Source: Ruegeria_C sp040830705 (GTDB taxonomy: Bacteria; Pseudomonadota; Alphaproteobacteria; Rhodobacterales; Rhodobacteraceae). Taken from it: a DNA stretch of 64,000 nt. The stretch covers positions 1 through 64,000 of the forward strand of contig JBFOME010000016.1 in the NCBI GenBank assembly GCA_040830705.1, given 5' to 3'. The notes under the pieces were generated by a model, which was not told the origin of the DNA, ran no database searches, and saw nothing but the letters and a program-made list of their open reading frames with translations. Of this stretch, positions 1 through 9,331 are shown in pieces. Numbering within the stretch: position 1 is the first letter of the stretch; the number at the start of each line of letters is the position of its first letter. The position numbers and the translations under genes were made by a program.

Positions 1-672
1 ATCTTGCTGTTCTTCCTTGAAATCGAGATAGACGAACTCGGCGCCCATCGATTCGACTTGCTCGGCGACCTCGGGCCGCACGTCGAAGGCCAGCGTGATC
101 GCGCCCAGTGAGGTCGAGGTCCCGATCGCGGCCAGACCCGCGACACCAGCGCCAACAACCAGCACCTTTGCGGGCGGCACTTTACCGGCTGCGGTCACCT
201 GACCGGTGAAGAAACGGCCAAAATTGTTGCCCGCCTCGATCACAGCGCGATAGCCTGCGATATTGGCCATGGATGACAGCGCATCCATCTTCTGTGCGCG
301 GCTGATCCGGGGCACCATTTCCATCGCGATGACATTCGCACCCTTGGCTTTGGCAGCCTCCATCCCGTCTTCATTTCCAGCCGGATTAAAGAAAGAAATC
401 AGCGTCTTGTCCTTGGTCAGGCGCTTCAGCTCGGTGGCATCGGGCTGGCGTACCTTGGCAATGATGTCAGATGCTTTCCAGAGCGCGGCGGCGGTCTTGA
501 TGATCTCAACCCCGGCCTCTTCATAACTTGCATCCGAAAAACCGGCAGCAGCACCCGCGCCGCTTTCGATGGCGCAGTCATAGCCCAGCTTCTGCAACTG
601 ACGCGCTGAGTCAGGCGTCATTGCCACGCGTGCCTCGCCGCCAAATTTCTCTTTTGGTGTGCCTATCTTCAC
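1..672 (-). CDS. pntA: NAD(P) transhydrogenase subunit alpha, N-terminal part (cut by window edge)
   Basis: This is the N-terminal 224 codons of the alpha subunit of the proton-translocating transhydrogenase, which exchanges hydride between NADH and NADP+ at the inner membrane. Translated from a GTG at 672 it begins VKIGTPKEKFGGEARVAMTP, and near the left edge it carries the dinucleotide-binding loop VLVVGAGVAGLAAI (GxGxxG) followed by an acidic strand end (AFDVRPE). These are hallmarks of domain I. The reading frame is open to base 1, so the C-terminal part and probably pntB lie outside the window. Alanine dehydrogenase shares the fold, but the opening motif fits PntA better. The ribosome-binding site is weak, so the GTG start is only fairly sure. 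Confidence 0.88.
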   Translation of the reverse strand, partial: MKIGTPKEKFGGEARVAMTPDSARQLQKLGYDCAIESGAGAAAGFSDASYEEAGVEIIKTAAALWKASDIIAKVRQPDATELKRLTKDKTLISFFNPAGNEDGMEAAKAKGANVIAMEMVPRISRAQKMDALSSMANIAGYRAVIEAGNNFGRFFTGQVTAAGKVPPAKVLVVGAGVAGLAAIGTSTSLGAITLAFDVRPEVAEQVESMGAEFVYLDFKEEQQD

Positions 673-798
673 CTGTCAGGCCCCCTTTTGCTGTCTGCTT
701 CCGGACGCAGATTGAAACGGTTCGCGATGCCATGACCTATATTGCGCAACAAAATTTCGCAAGCGCAGCATTGGTATCGGTTGTCGCATCGCGAATCT

Positions 799-1248
799 TC
801 AGATCCAGCGCCGGGTTTTTTGCTCGTACCGGGCGAAGTCCATTCGGAACGTACGGCGCAGTCTGTCTTCCTCGGGAAGGATGAAACGACGTTCCAGTAT
901 CCAGACAAAGATCGGGATCAAGGGCAGCGACAGAACCGCGTCAAAGCGCAGGATCAGCCCAGCGAGGATCAGAACATCCCCCAAATAAATCGGGTTGCGC
1001 GACCGAGAGAAGATGCCGGAGGTCACAAGCGCCGAGGCAGTTTGATGCGGCAGCGGTGTGGTGCGGTGGCGCCGCAGTTCAGTCAGGGCCAACACCATCA
1101 ACAGAACGCCCGCACCAACGCACAAGCCCCCCGCAAGATCCGCCCAGGCCCCGCCAAAACTGAATCGGAGCGCCAGCCATCGGGCCTGCACCCAGGCGAT
1201 CAGGACAAAACCAATCAGCCAGACCGGTGGAATATCAAGCCATTTCAT
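799..1248 (-). CDS. isoprenylcysteine carboxyl methyltransferase / PEMT-like membrane protein
   Basis: A 149-residue integral membrane protein with about four hydrophobic segments. The C-terminal half has the signature of the ICMT/phospholipid methyltransferase fold: SGIFSRSRNPIYLGD, then a hydrophobic stretch, then RRFILPEEDRLRRTF and FARYEQKTRRW. In this family the RNPxY and E-E-x-x-L parts bind S-adenosylmethionine. The substrate cannot be told from sequence. The start at 1248 is chosen because GGAGG lies 7 bases upstream; an open frame continues further upstream but has no such signal. It is a single gene between the outward-facing pntA promoter region and kynU. Confidence 0.75.
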   Translation of the reverse strand: MKWLDIPPVWLIGFVLIAWVQARWLALRFSFGGAWADLAGGLCVGAGVLLMVLALTELRRHRTTPLPHQTASALVTSGIFSRSRNPIYLGDVLILAGLILRFDAVLSLPLIPIFVWILERRFILPEEDRLRRTFRMDFARYEQKTRRWI

Positions 1249-1386
1249 TCTTCGGCCTCCGGGTTCAGTTGGACGCACCCTGCCACATGGGCCCGAATGC
1301 TGCGCCCAGACGCAACGCCGCAGCCCCCCTTGCCCCCCCGCCACAAGAAGTCCATCGTCGCGGCACCAACGCCAATGGGATGATCA

Positions 1387-2580
1387 ATGACTGACTTCGC
1401 TGCCACCAAGGCCCTGTTTCATCTGCCCGAAGGCATGATCTATCTGGATGGCAACTCTTTGGGGCCGCTACCGATTTCCGCGACCGAACGCATGAACGCG
1501 GTCATGCGCGAGGAATGGGGCGACATGCTGATCACCGGCTGGAACAAGGCCGGATGGATGGCGCAACCCTCGCATCTTGGCGACCGGATCGGGCGGCTGA
1601 TTGGCGCAGAGCAAGGCCATGTCGTGGTGGGCGACACGTTGTCGATCAAGGTCTATCAGGCGCTTGCGGCGGCCCTCGACCTCAGCCCGGATCGACGGGT
1701 CGTTCTGTCGGACAAAGGCAACTTCCCGACCGATCTTTATATGGCGAAGGGGCTGCTGGACATGCTGGGCTGGGGCCATGAATTGCGGCTGGTAGAGCCG
1801 GAACAGGTCGAGGCAGCATTGACCGAGGATGTAGCCGTATTGATGCTGACCGAAGTTGATTTCTGCACCGGTCGCAGACACGACATGCGATCTCTGACTG
1901 CGAAAGCACATGAGCTTGGTATCGTAACCATCTGGGATCTGGCGCATACTGCCGGTGCGGATGCTGTTGATGTCGCGGCTGTTGGGACGGATTTCGCCGT
2001 TGGCTGCACATACAAATACCTAAACGCCGGACCCGGCGCGCCAGCCTTTATCTATGTCGCGCCTCGTCACGCCGGGAATGCGCTGCCGGCGCTATCCGGC
2101 TGGCTGGGCCATGAGGCGCCCTTTGCCTTCGATCTGGACTATCGAGCCGGACCGGGCATTGAACGGATGCGCGTGGGCACGCCACCGGTGCTGCACATGG
2201 CCGCGCTCGATGCAGCTCTGGACATTTGGGACAACGTGCGGCTCTCCGATGTCCGGGCCCAATCTATTGAACTGAGCGAGCTGTTCATCGCCCTGGTCGA
2301 GGCGCACTGCCCGCAACTGCGCCTTGCAAGCCCGCGTGATCCAGACCAGCGCGGCAGTCAGGTCTCGTTTCGCTTTGCCGAAGGTTACGCCGTCATTCAG
2401 GCGCTGATCGCGCGGGGCGTGATCGGTGATTTCCGCGAGCCTGACATCATGCGCTTTGGCATCGCGCCCTTGTTTCTGGACGAAAACGACATCAGGCAAG
2501 CGGTTGAAATCCTGGCTGAAATCATGCGAGACGACTTGTGGGACCGCAATGACTACAAGATTCGAAAACGGGTGACCTGA
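1387..2580 (+). CDS. kynU: kynureninase
   Basis: A PLP enzyme of 397 residues that cleaves kynurenine (or 3-hydroxykynurenine) to anthranilate and alanine in tryptophan catabolism. It opens with the family pattern YLDGNSLGPLP (residues 19-29). The PLP-contacting aspartate is in IWDLAHTAGAD (Asp184), and the Schiff-base lysine is Lys210 in CTYKYLNAGPG, close to the kynureninase consensus YKYLNGGPG. Length is normal for bacterial kynureninase. No other kynurenine-pathway gene is adjacent here; the next gene, a TetR regulator, ends 2 bases downstream on the opposite strand. Confidence 0.95.
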   Translation: MTDFAATKALFHLPEGMIYLDGNSLGPLPISATERMNAVMREEWGDMLITGWNKAGWMAQPSHLGDRIGRLIGAEQGHVVVGDTLSIKVYQALAAALDLSPDRRVVLSDKGNFPTDLYMAKGLLDMLGWGHELRLVEPEQVEAALTEDVAVLMLTEVDFCTGRRHDMRSLTAKAHELGIVTIWDLAHTAGADAVDVAAVGTDFAVGCTYKYLNAGPGAPAFIYVAPRHAGNALPALSGWLGHEAPFAFDLDYRAGPGIERMRVGTPPVLHMAALDAALDIWDNVRLSDVRAQSIELSELFIALVEAHCPQLRLASPRDPDQRGSQVSFRFAEGYAVIQALIARGVIGDFREPDIMRFGIAPLFLDENDIRQAVEILAEIMRDDLWDRNDYKIRKRVT

Positions 2581-2581
2581 T

Positions 2582-3160
2582 CTATTTTTCGACCGCCGCC
2601 CCTAGAACGGCGGCCAAAGTACGCGCCGATCTGCAGTAGTCCTCATACGACCCGGCGGTCACCTTTGCGCCCTTCAATGAAGATGTAATCAGGGCCGCCG
2701 TATCCTCTGCCGGTCCCGGCAAGGTCGCAGACCCGGCATCCACGAGTCTGTTCAGCCAGTCCGTATACACCGCGCGCAGCTTTGCCTCGCCTTCTTGAAC
2801 CATTTCCGACGACGTCGTGGTTCCCGCTTCCAGCAATTCCATTCCATGTGCGGAGGCGAGCATCGGCTTCACCACTATCTCACCTTGGGCAAAGAACCCC
2901 GCCTCAAGCACCTCTGAAACGGTACCGTCACGCGAAAGTGCCTCTGTAAGCGCGATGGTGCACATCTCGTAGCAATACCGCACAAGCGTCTGAAAGATAT
3001 CTTCTTTATTCCGGTAGTGCAGATAAACCGCCGCCCTCGACATACCCGCCGCGCGCGCAATGTCATCCATCGAAGTCTTGCGATAGCCATAGGTCGCAAA
3101 GGCAGTCCAGGCTGCTTCGAGGATGGTTTTCCGCTTGGGATCGATATCCAGATTTTTCAT
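2582..3160 (-). CDS. TetR/AcrR family transcriptional regulator
   Basis: A 192-residue regulator with an N-terminal TetR helix-turn-helix (about residues 15-60: TSMDDIARAAGMSRAAVYLHY, then RNKEDIF). The C-terminal ligand domain is not specific. The ATG at 3160 is preferred; a TTG start 12 codons upstream is also open but would put the coding sequence inside the palindromic operator. The gene is divergent from the iorA/iorB-type molybdenum hydroxylase genes, and the space between contains nested palindromes. By the usual TetR arrangement it probably represses itself and the oxidoreductase pair; the inducer is unknown. Confidence 0.85.
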   Translation of the reverse strand: MKNLDIDPKRKTILEAAWTAFATYGYRKTSMDDIARAAGMSRAAVYLHYRNKEDIFQTLVRYCYEMCTIALTEALSRDGTVSEVLEAGFFAQGEIVVKPMLASAHGMELLEAGTTTSSEMVQEGEAKLRAVYTDWLNRLVDAGSATLPGPAEDTAALITSSLKGAKVTAGSYEDYCRSARTLAAVLGAAVEK

Positions 3161-3178
3161 GGGGTCAGCTTTGACATT

Positions 3179-3222
3179 TAGTGTCGATATTGTCAATTGA
3201 CACTATGACAAAATATACTATT
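3179..3222. promoter_or_regulatory. candidate TetR operator and divergent promoter
   Basis: A perfect 12-bp palindrome TGTCAATTGACA (3191-3202) sits inside a wider inverted repeat, TAGTGTC (3179-3185) and GACACTA (3199-3205). A -35-like TTGACA (3197-3202) overlaps the palindrome on the plus strand, with AT-rich -10 candidates near 3214-3224. The site lies 19-62 bases upstream of the regulator start and 36-79 bases upstream of iorA. Inference: repressor binding here would block both directions. Confidence 0.55.
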
Positions 3223-3257
3223 TATGTCACAAAGTAGAATCTGCGGAGTGACGCGCC

Positions 3258-3722
3258 ATGCCAGCATCCCTGACAATCAACGGAACCGATCATGAGGTCG
3301 ATCTGCCCGATGACGTCCCCTTGCTTTGGGTTTTGCGGGATGAGGTCGGCCTGACCGAGACCAAATTCGGCTGCGGCGTGGCCGCCTGCGGCGCCTGCAC
3401 CGTGCATATCGATGGCGAGGCAGTGCGGTCCTGTCAGGTGGCGCTCAGCGATGTCTGGGGCGATGTGACCACGATCGAAGGCATCGGCACGCCCGAGGCT
3501 ATGGCCAAGATCCAGCAAGCCTGGGTTGACCATCAAGTCGCGCAATGCGGCTATTGCCAGTCCGGTCAGATCATGCAGGCCGCCGCTCTGCTCTTCGAAA
3601 ACCCTAAACCCACTGATGCCGAGATTGACGAGGCGATGCAGGGCAACCTCTGCCGCTGCGGCACCTACCCCCGCATTCGCGCCGCGATCCATACTGCCGC
3701 TGGCAAACTGAGGGAGGCGTAA
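3258..3722 (+). CDS. iorA: (2Fe-2S) subunit of molybdenum hydroxylase (isoquinoline 1-oxidoreductase alpha type)
   Basis: The small electron-transfer subunit (154 residues) of a xanthine-oxidase-family molybdoenzyme. It has both [2Fe-2S] clusters in the usual order: a plant-ferredoxin-type set at Cys39, Cys44, Cys47 and Cys59 (FGCGVAACGACTVHIDG), and the helical-domain set at Cys97, Cys100, Cys132 and Cys134 (QCGYCQSGQIMQA, NLCRCGTYPRI). GGAG stands 9 bases before the ATG. The stop is 3 bases before the start of the large subunit, so the two are co-transcribed. There is no separate FAD subunit, which fits the two-subunit isoquinoline oxidoreductase/aldehyde dehydrogenase type. The true substrate is unknown. 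Confidence 0.88.
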   Translation: MPASLTINGTDHEVDLPDDVPLLWVLRDEVGLTETKFGCGVAACGACTVHIDGEAVRSCQVALSDVWGDVTTIEGIGTPEAMAKIQQAWVDHQVAQCGYCQSGQIMQAAALLFENPKPTDAEIDEAMQGNLCRCGTYPRIRAAIHTAAGKLREA

Positions 3723-3725
3723 ACC

Positions 3726-5963
3726 ATGGCATCTGTTGGAAAAATCCTTCGCCGCAGCTTCCTGATCGGGTCGGCAGCCATCGTCGGTGGTGTGGCCTTT
3801 GGCGTCTACTATGTGAACCGCCCCGCCCCCAACCCGCTGAAACCGCAAGAAGGTGAGGCAGCGCTAAACCCCTTTGTCCTGATCGATCAGGAAGGCGTGA
3901 CACTCTTCGCTCCCCGCGCCGAGATGGGTCAGGGCGTGATGACCACATGGGCCGCCCTGATCGCTGAGGAGCTGGATGTGGAACTGGATGACATCCGCGT
4001 CCTGCACGGGCCGGCCGCCGCCGCTTACTACAACAGCGCCATGCTGGGTGAGGCGCTGCCCAACAAAGGCTATGACATCTCTGACTTCCAACACAATCTG
4101 GCCGAAGCGCTTGGTGTGCTCGGCAAAGTGCTGAGCTTGCAGGTCACCGGGGGCTCGACCTCGATGAAGGACGGGTTCGAACGGATGCGCGAGGCGGGCG
4201 CAACCGCACGCGAAACGCTGAAACAGGCGGCAGCCGAACAGCTTGGCGTCGATCGCAGCCTGCTCAAGACCGAAAAAGGCGCGGTGGTCTCCCCGGATGG
4301 CAGCCGCATTCCCTATACCAAGTTGGCCGTGGCCGCAGGTCAGATCGATCCGCCCAGCGTTGAACTGCGCGACCCCTCCAAATGGCGCATTCTGGGCAGA
4401 CATCATCCGCGCGTTGACATGGTCGGCAAATCCACCGGCACCGCCGAATATGCCATAGATGTCCGCCCCGAGGGGCTGAAATTCGCCAGCGTGCGGATCA
4501 ACCCGAAACTGGGCGGCGAGATGAAGAGCTTCGATGCCAGCGCAGCGGAATCCATGCCCGGCGTCGAAAAAATCGTCAATCTGGGCAATGGGGTCGCGGT
4601 GATCGCCTCCAACACCTGGCTCGCCATGCAGGCGGTTGAGGCCATTGATGTGGATTGGGGCGACGCGCCCTACCCGCCAGAAACCGACGCGCTGTTCGGA
4701 GCCATCGCAGCCAGTTTCGACGGCAAGGCCAACTCCGCCATGCGCGATGATGGCGATGTCAGCGTGCTGCCTGAGGGCGCCACCGAGATCACGGCGGAAT
4801 ACAAGCTACCCTATCTGGCACATGCCACGATGGAGCCGATGAACGCGACGGCGCTCTTTACCGGCAAAACGCTGGATATTTGGGCCGGCAACCAGGCCCC
4901 GACGATCATCCAGTCGAAAGCCGCCGAGGTGGCCGGCCTCGACCCCGAGACGGTTCAAGTCCACACCACCTATCTGGGCGGCGGTTTCGGTCGCAAGGGC
5001 GAGTATGATTATACAAATATTGCCACCAAACTCGCGATGGCGATGCCCAATGTGCCCGTGCAAACGACCTGGTCTCGCGAAGAGGATATGCGCCACGACT
5101 TCTACCGCCCCGGCGCGATGGCGCGGATGCGGGGAGCCGTGAAGGATGGCAAAGCCGTGCTGTATGATGGTCAGATCGCGGCGCAATCGGCAGTTTATCA
5201 GGCGATGGGTCGTCTCGACGTGCCTGCGGGCGGTCCCGACAAAGTGTTGGTTGAAGGCGCATTCAACCAGCCCTATGCCATCCCCAACTACCGGATGCGT
5301 GGTTATGTCACCAACCTGCAGGTGCCGGTCGGTTTCTGGCGATCGGTCGGCAACAGTTTCAACGGCTTCTTTCATGACACCTTCCTCGATGAGATGGCCC
5401 ATGAAGCAGGCCGCGATCCGTTGGAATTCCGGCTAGAGTTGATGAAATCCGAACACGCCCCCTCGGCGGGCTGCTTAGAGGCGGTGCGCGAGATGTCCGG
5501 CTGGACCGGCAAGACCCCCGATGGTGTCGGGCGCGGCGTAGGCTTCTGCTACAGCTTCGGCACGCCAGTGGCGCAGGTGATCGAAGTGATCGACGAAGAC
5601 GGCACGATCCGCATCAACAAGGCCTGGATCGCCTGCGATATGGGCCTGGCCCTTGATCCGAACACGGTTGAGGCGCAGATGGTCGGCGGCATGATCTATG
5701 GCCTGTCGGCAGCCTGTTATGGCGAGATCACGTTTTCGGAAGGCGAAGTGGAGCAGTGGAACTTCCCCGACTACGACGCGCTGCGCATACACACCACCCC
5801 GGTCACCGAGGTGCGGGTGCTGGAAACCAACCGCCACATGGGCGGCGCAGGCGAGCCTGGCACGCCCCCGTCGATGCCCGCCCTTGGCAACGCGCTCTTC
5901 GATCTGACCGGCCGGCGGGCGCGCACGCTGCCCCTGTCCCATAGCTTCAATCTGCTGATCTAA
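3726..5963 (+). CDS. iorB: molybdopterin-binding subunit of periplasmic xanthine-dehydrogenase-family enzyme
   Basis: The 745-residue catalytic subunit. It begins with a twin-arginine signal (KILRRSFLIGSAAIVGGVAFG), so the folded enzyme with its small subunit is probably exported to the periplasm. Family motifs include AEMGQGVMTTWAAL, the molybdenum-cofactor loops THLGGGFGRKGEYD-like (TTYLGGGFGRKGEYDYTN) and GGAGEPGTPPSMPALGNALF, with the expected catalytic Glu at about residue 710. It shows the duplicated IorB/aldehyde oxidase layout. No XdhC-like cofactor-insertion gene is next to it. Electrons would go to a cytochrome or quinone acceptor not encoded here. Substrate assignment (N-heterocycle versus aldehyde) is open. 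Confidence 0.87.
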   Translation: MASVGKILRRSFLIGSAAIVGGVAFGVYYVNRPAPNPLKPQEGEAALNPFVLIDQEGVTLFAPRAEMGQGVMTTWAALIAEELDVELDDIRVLHGPAAAAYYNSAMLGEALPNKGYDISDFQHNLAEALGVLGKVLSLQVTGGSTSMKDGFERMREAGATARETLKQAAAEQLGVDRSLLKTEKGAVVSPDGSRIPYTKLAVAAGQIDPPSVELRDPSKWRILGRHHPRVDMVGKSTGTAEYAIDVRPEGLKFASVRINPKLGGEMKSFDASAAESMPGVEKIVNLGNGVAVIASNTWLAMQAVEAIDVDWGDAPYPPETDALFGAIAASFDGKANSAMRDDGDVSVLPEGATEITAEYKLPYLAHATMEPMNATALFTGKTLDIWAGNQAPTIIQSKAAEVAGLDPETVQVHTTYLGGGFGRKGEYDYTNIATKLAMAMPNVPVQTTWSREEDMRHDFYRPGAMARMRGAVKDGKAVLYDGQIAAQSAVYQAMGRLDVPAGGPDKVLVEGAFNQPYAIPNYRMRGYVTNLQVPVGFWRSVGNSFNGFFHDTFLDEMAHEAGRDPLEFRLELMKSEHAPSAGCLEAVREMSGWTGKTPDGVGRGVGFCYSFGTPVAQVIEVIDEDGTIRINKAWIACDMGLALDPNTVEAQMVGGMIYGLSAACYGEITFSEGEVEQWNFPDYDALRIHTTPVTEVRVLETNRHMGGAGEPGTPPSMPALGNALFDLTGRRARTLPLSHSFNLLI

Positions 5964-5975
5964 GCACTTACCCCC

Positions 5976-6003
5976 CTGCACTGCCGGTTCTGCGGCGGTG
6001 CAG
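5976..6003 (+). terminator. possible hairpin after iorB
   Basis: CTGCACTGCCG (5976-5986) pairs with CGGCGGTGCAG (5993-6003), an 11-bp stem with one G-U pair and a 6-base loop, 13 bases after the iorB stop. It lacks a U-run, so it may be a transcript-stabilising structure or a weak, factor-aided terminator. Confidence 0.4.
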
Positions 6004-6095
6004 CCAAATGCAAATGCCGCATGTGCCCTTCCCCTTCCCGAGCCCATTCGCTATTGCAGGCGCTGACCCGAATACGTTGACGCAGGACGCACCCC

Positions 6096-9000
6096 ATGGC
6101 GATGGAAAAGACATTCAACGCGGCCGAGGCCGAGGCCCGCATCTACGAGGCCTGGGAACAGGCCGGAGCCTTCAAGGCAGGCGCGAACCGTTCGCGTGAC
6201 GAGAGCTTTACCGTCATGATCCCGCCGCCCAACGTGACGGGCGCGCTGCACGTGGGCCATGCGTTCAACAACACGCTGCAGGATATCCTGATCCGCTGGC
6301 ACCGCATGCGCGGCTTTGACACGCTCTGGCAGCCCGGTCAGGACCATGCTGGCATCGCCACCCAAATGCAGGTCGAGAAGATGCTGATGCTGACGCAGCA
6401 ACCCGGTCGGCGTGAGCTGGGGCGTGAGAAATTCCTTGAGAAAGTCTGGGAATGGAAGGGCGAATATGGCGGCACGATAATTGAACAACTGAAACGTCTG
6501 GGCGCCTCCTGCGACTGGTCGCGCAACGCCTTCACGATGGCAGGTGCCACGGGTGATCCGCGCACCGGACATGAGAACTCGGCCAACTTTCACGACGCGG
6601 TCATCAAGGTTTTCGTCGATATGTACGAAAAGGGCCTGATCTATCGCGGCAAGCGGCTGGTCAACTGGGACCCGCATTTCGAGACCGCAATCTCGGACCT
6701 TGAGGTCGAGAATATCGAAACCCCGGGCCATATGTGGCACTTCAAATACCCGCTGGCCGGGGGCGAGACCTATACCTATGTCGAGAAGGACGAGGATGGA
6801 AAAGTTATCCTCGAAGAGGAACGCGACTATATCTCGATCGCCACCACGCGGCCCGAAACCATGCTGGGCGATGGCGCGGTGGCCGTACACCCCTCGGATG
6901 AACGATACGCGCCAATCGTCGGGAAACTCTGCGAAATCCCAGTTGGCCCGAAAGAGCACCGCCGCCAGATCCCGATCATCACCGATGACTACCCCGATCC
7001 CGATTTTGGCTCCGGCGCGGTGAAGATCACCGGCGCGCATGACTTCAACGACAACATGGTCGCCAAGCGCGGCGGCATCCCGATGTACCGCCTGATGGAC
7101 ACAAAAGGCGCGATGCGAGCGGACGGCGCGCCTTACGCCGACGAAGCGGGCAAGGCGCAGGAATATGCGCGTGGTAGTCAGTTCACCGAGAATGAGATCG
7201 ACGCGATCAACCTCGTCCCCGATCACCTGCGCGGGCTCGACCGGTTCGAGGCACGCGCGAAAGTGGTCGAAGAGATCACCGCCGACGGTCTGGCCGTCAT
7301 GACCCGTGCCGATAATCCGGTTCTGGGCACCAAGCTGGGTGAGGAGGACGACCCCGCTGCGCTGGTCCCGCTGGTCGAGAGCAAACCGATCATGCAACCC
7401 TTCGGCGACCGCTCGAAAGTTGTGATCGAACCGATGTTCACTGACCAGTGGTTCGTGGACGCCGAAAAGGTCGTCAGCCCGGCGCTGGATGCGGTCAAGG
7501 ACGGCACGGTCAAGATCATCCCGGAATCGGGCGAGAAGACCTATTACCACTGGCTGGAAAACATCGAGCCCTGGTGCATCTCCCGCCAGCTATGGTGGGG
7601 GCATCAGATACCGGTTTGGTATGGTCTCGATCTGTCCGCCGAAGACTTCAAGAGCGATGAGAATGAAGGCGCGCTTGATCTGGTCGAACTCGGTCGCCTG
7701 CTGAACGAAGGCGGCATGCTGCATCGTGGCAATGTGATGGAATGCGCGGCAAGCCTTGAGGCGGTCACAGAGAAATTCTTCGATGACAACGCCAACATTC
7801 CCAGCCCGCTGAGCCACGCAAGCGTCGTCGAAGTTGCCGACAAGCATGAAGCGATTCACCAATTCGCCGAAAGTCTCGCCCAGTACGCCGTTGAACAGGA
7901 CCCAACCAAGCTGGTCTATCCGGTCTGGCGCGATCCCGACGTCCTCGACACCTGGTTCTCCTCCGGCCTCTGGCCCATCGGCACGCTGGGCTGGCCCGAG
8001 CAGACCGACGAGTTGGAGCGTTACTTCCCCACGGACGTTCTGGTCACAGGGTTCGACATCCTGTTTTTCTGGGTCGCCCGGATGATGATGATGCAACTGG
8101 CCGTGGTCGATCAGATTCCGTTCCACACCGTCTACCTGCACCAGCTCGTCCGCGACGAGAAGGGCAAGAAGATGTCCAAGACCACCGGCAACGTCATCGA
8201 CCCGCTGGAGATCGTGGACGAATTCGGCGCCGACGCGCTGCGCTTCACCAACGCTTCTATGGCGGCTATCGGCGGTGTGCTGAAACTGTCGCGCGAACGC
8301 ATCACCGGCTACCGCAACTTCGGTACCAAGCTGTGGAACGCTGTCCGCTTTGCCGAGATGAACGAGGTCTTCACCGATGCCGTGCCACAACTGGATGTGG
8401 CCGACCTGAAACCCAAAGCCGCCGTGAACTGCTGGATCATCGGCGAAACCGCCCGCGTGCGGGAAGAGGTCGACGCTGCGCTGGAAAGCTATCGCTTCAA
8501 CGACGCCGCCAACGGGCTCTATGCCTTTGTCTGGGGCAAGGTTTGCGACTGGTACGTTGAGCTGTCGAAACCCCTGCTGCAAGGCGATGATGCCGAAGCA
8601 CAGGCCGAAACCCGCGCCACTATGCGCTGGGTTCTGGATCAGTGCATGATCCTGCTGCACCCGATCATGCCTTTCGTCACCGAAGAGCTGTGGGGGCTGA
8701 CCGGCAACCGCGCCAAGATGGTCGTCCACGCCGACTGGCCGAGCTATTCCGCCACTGATTTGGTGGATGCCGATGCAGATCGTGAGATGAACTGGGTGAT
8801 CTCTGTGATCGAAAACACCCGCTCGGCCCGTGCGCAGATGCGAGTCCCGGCTGGCCTCTACGTGCCGATGCTGGTGACTGAGATCGACGCCCATGGCCAG
8901 GCCGCATGGGACCGCAACGAGGCGCTGATCAAACGTCTGGCGCGGATCGATAGCCTGACCAAAGCTAACGAACTGCCCAAAGGCACCATCTCGATCGCCG

Positions 9001-9251
9001 CCCCCGGCGCGTCCTTTGGCTTGCCGCTGGCGGACATCATCGACATCGGCGCGGAAAAAGAACGGCTGGAGAAAGCCAAGGGCAAACTGGCAAAGGAGCT
9101 GGGCGGCCTGCGCGGGCGTCTGAACAACCCCAAATTCGTGGCCTCGGCCCCCGAAGAAGTGGTTGCAGAAGCCAAGACCAACCTCGCCGCCCGCGAAGAA
9201 GAAGAGGCAAAACTGAACGAGGCGCTCGCGCGTCTGGCTGAAATCGCCTGA
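6096..9251 (+). CDS. valS: valyl-tRNA synthetase
   Basis: A class I aminoacyl-tRNA synthetase of 1051 residues that charges tRNA-Val in the cytoplasm. The HIGH signature is PPPNVTGALHVGHAFN (HVGH at 52-55) and the KMSKS signature is KMSKT at 692-696. The editing domain lies between, and a charged C-terminal coiled coil (from about residue 980, rich in Glu, Lys and Ala) forms the tRNA-contacting arm. The protein is longer than the E. coli enzyme by about 100 residues because of insertions in the central part, as is common in alphaproteobacteria. It is followed by an intrinsic terminator and is probably transcribed alone. Confidence 0.97.
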   Translation: MAMEKTFNAAEAEARIYEAWEQAGAFKAGANRSRDESFTVMIPPPNVTGALHVGHAFNNTLQDILIRWHRMRGFDTLWQPGQDHAGIATQMQVEKMLMLTQQPGRRELGREKFLEKVWEWKGEYGGTIIEQLKRLGASCDWSRNAFTMAGATGDPRTGHENSANFHDAVIKVFVDMYEKGLIYRGKRLVNWDPHFETAISDLEVENIETPGHMWHFKYPLAGGETYTYVEKDEDGKVILEEERDYISIATTRPETMLGDGAVAVHPSDERYAPIVGKLCEIPVGPKEHRRQIPIITDDYPDPDFGSGAVKITGAHDFNDNMVAKRGGIPMYRLMDTKGAMRADGAPYADEAGKAQEYARGSQFTENEIDAINLVPDHLRGLDRFEARAKVVEEITADGLAVMTRADNPVLGTKLGEEDDPAALVPLVESKPIMQPFGDRSKVVIEPMFTDQWFVDAEKVVSPALDAVKDGTVKIIPESGEKTYYHWLENIEPWCISRQLWWGHQIPVWYGLDLSAEDFKSDENEGALDLVELGRLLNEGGMLHRGNVMECAASLEAVTEKFFDDNANIPSPLSHASVVEVADKHEAIHQFAESLAQYAVEQDPTKLVYPVWRDPDVLDTWFSSGLWPIGTLGWPEQTDELERYFPTDVLVTGFDILFFWVARMMMMQLAVVDQIPFHTVYLHQLVRDEKGKKMSKTTGNVIDPLEIVDEFGADALRFTNASMAAIGGVLKLSRERITGYRNFGTKLWNAVRFAEMNEVFTDAVPQLDVADLKPKAAVNCWIIGETARVREEVDAALESYRFNDAANGLYAFVWGKVCDWYVELSKPLLQGDDAEAQAETRATMRWVLDQCMILLHPIMPFVTEELWGLTGNRAKMVVHADWPSYSATDLVDADADREMNWVISVIENTRSARAQMRVPAGLYVPMLVTEIDAHGQAAWDRNEALIKRLARIDSLTKANELPKGTISIAAPGASFGLPLADIIDIGAEKERLEKAKGKLAKELGGLRGRLNNPKFVASAPEEVVAEAKTNLAAREEEEAKLNEALARLAEIA

Positions 9252-9285
9252 TCTTCTTCTCGTTTACAAATACGGAAATCCCGGA

Positions 9286-9315
9286 CCCCGCCGCGCTCGC
9301 GCCCGGCGGGGTTTT
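9286..9315 (+). terminator. intrinsic terminator of valS
   Basis: CCCCGCCG (9286-9293) and CGGCGGGG (9304-9311) form a perfect 8-bp GC stem with a 10-base loop, followed at once by TTTT. It lies 35 bases after the valS stop. Confidence 0.85.
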
Positions 9316-9331
9316 GCGTTAGGGTGCAAGC

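Noticed and set aside
6051..7550. 499-codon open frame on the minus strand opposite valS
   Set aside because: Shadow of the valS codon bias; no domain and no start signal.
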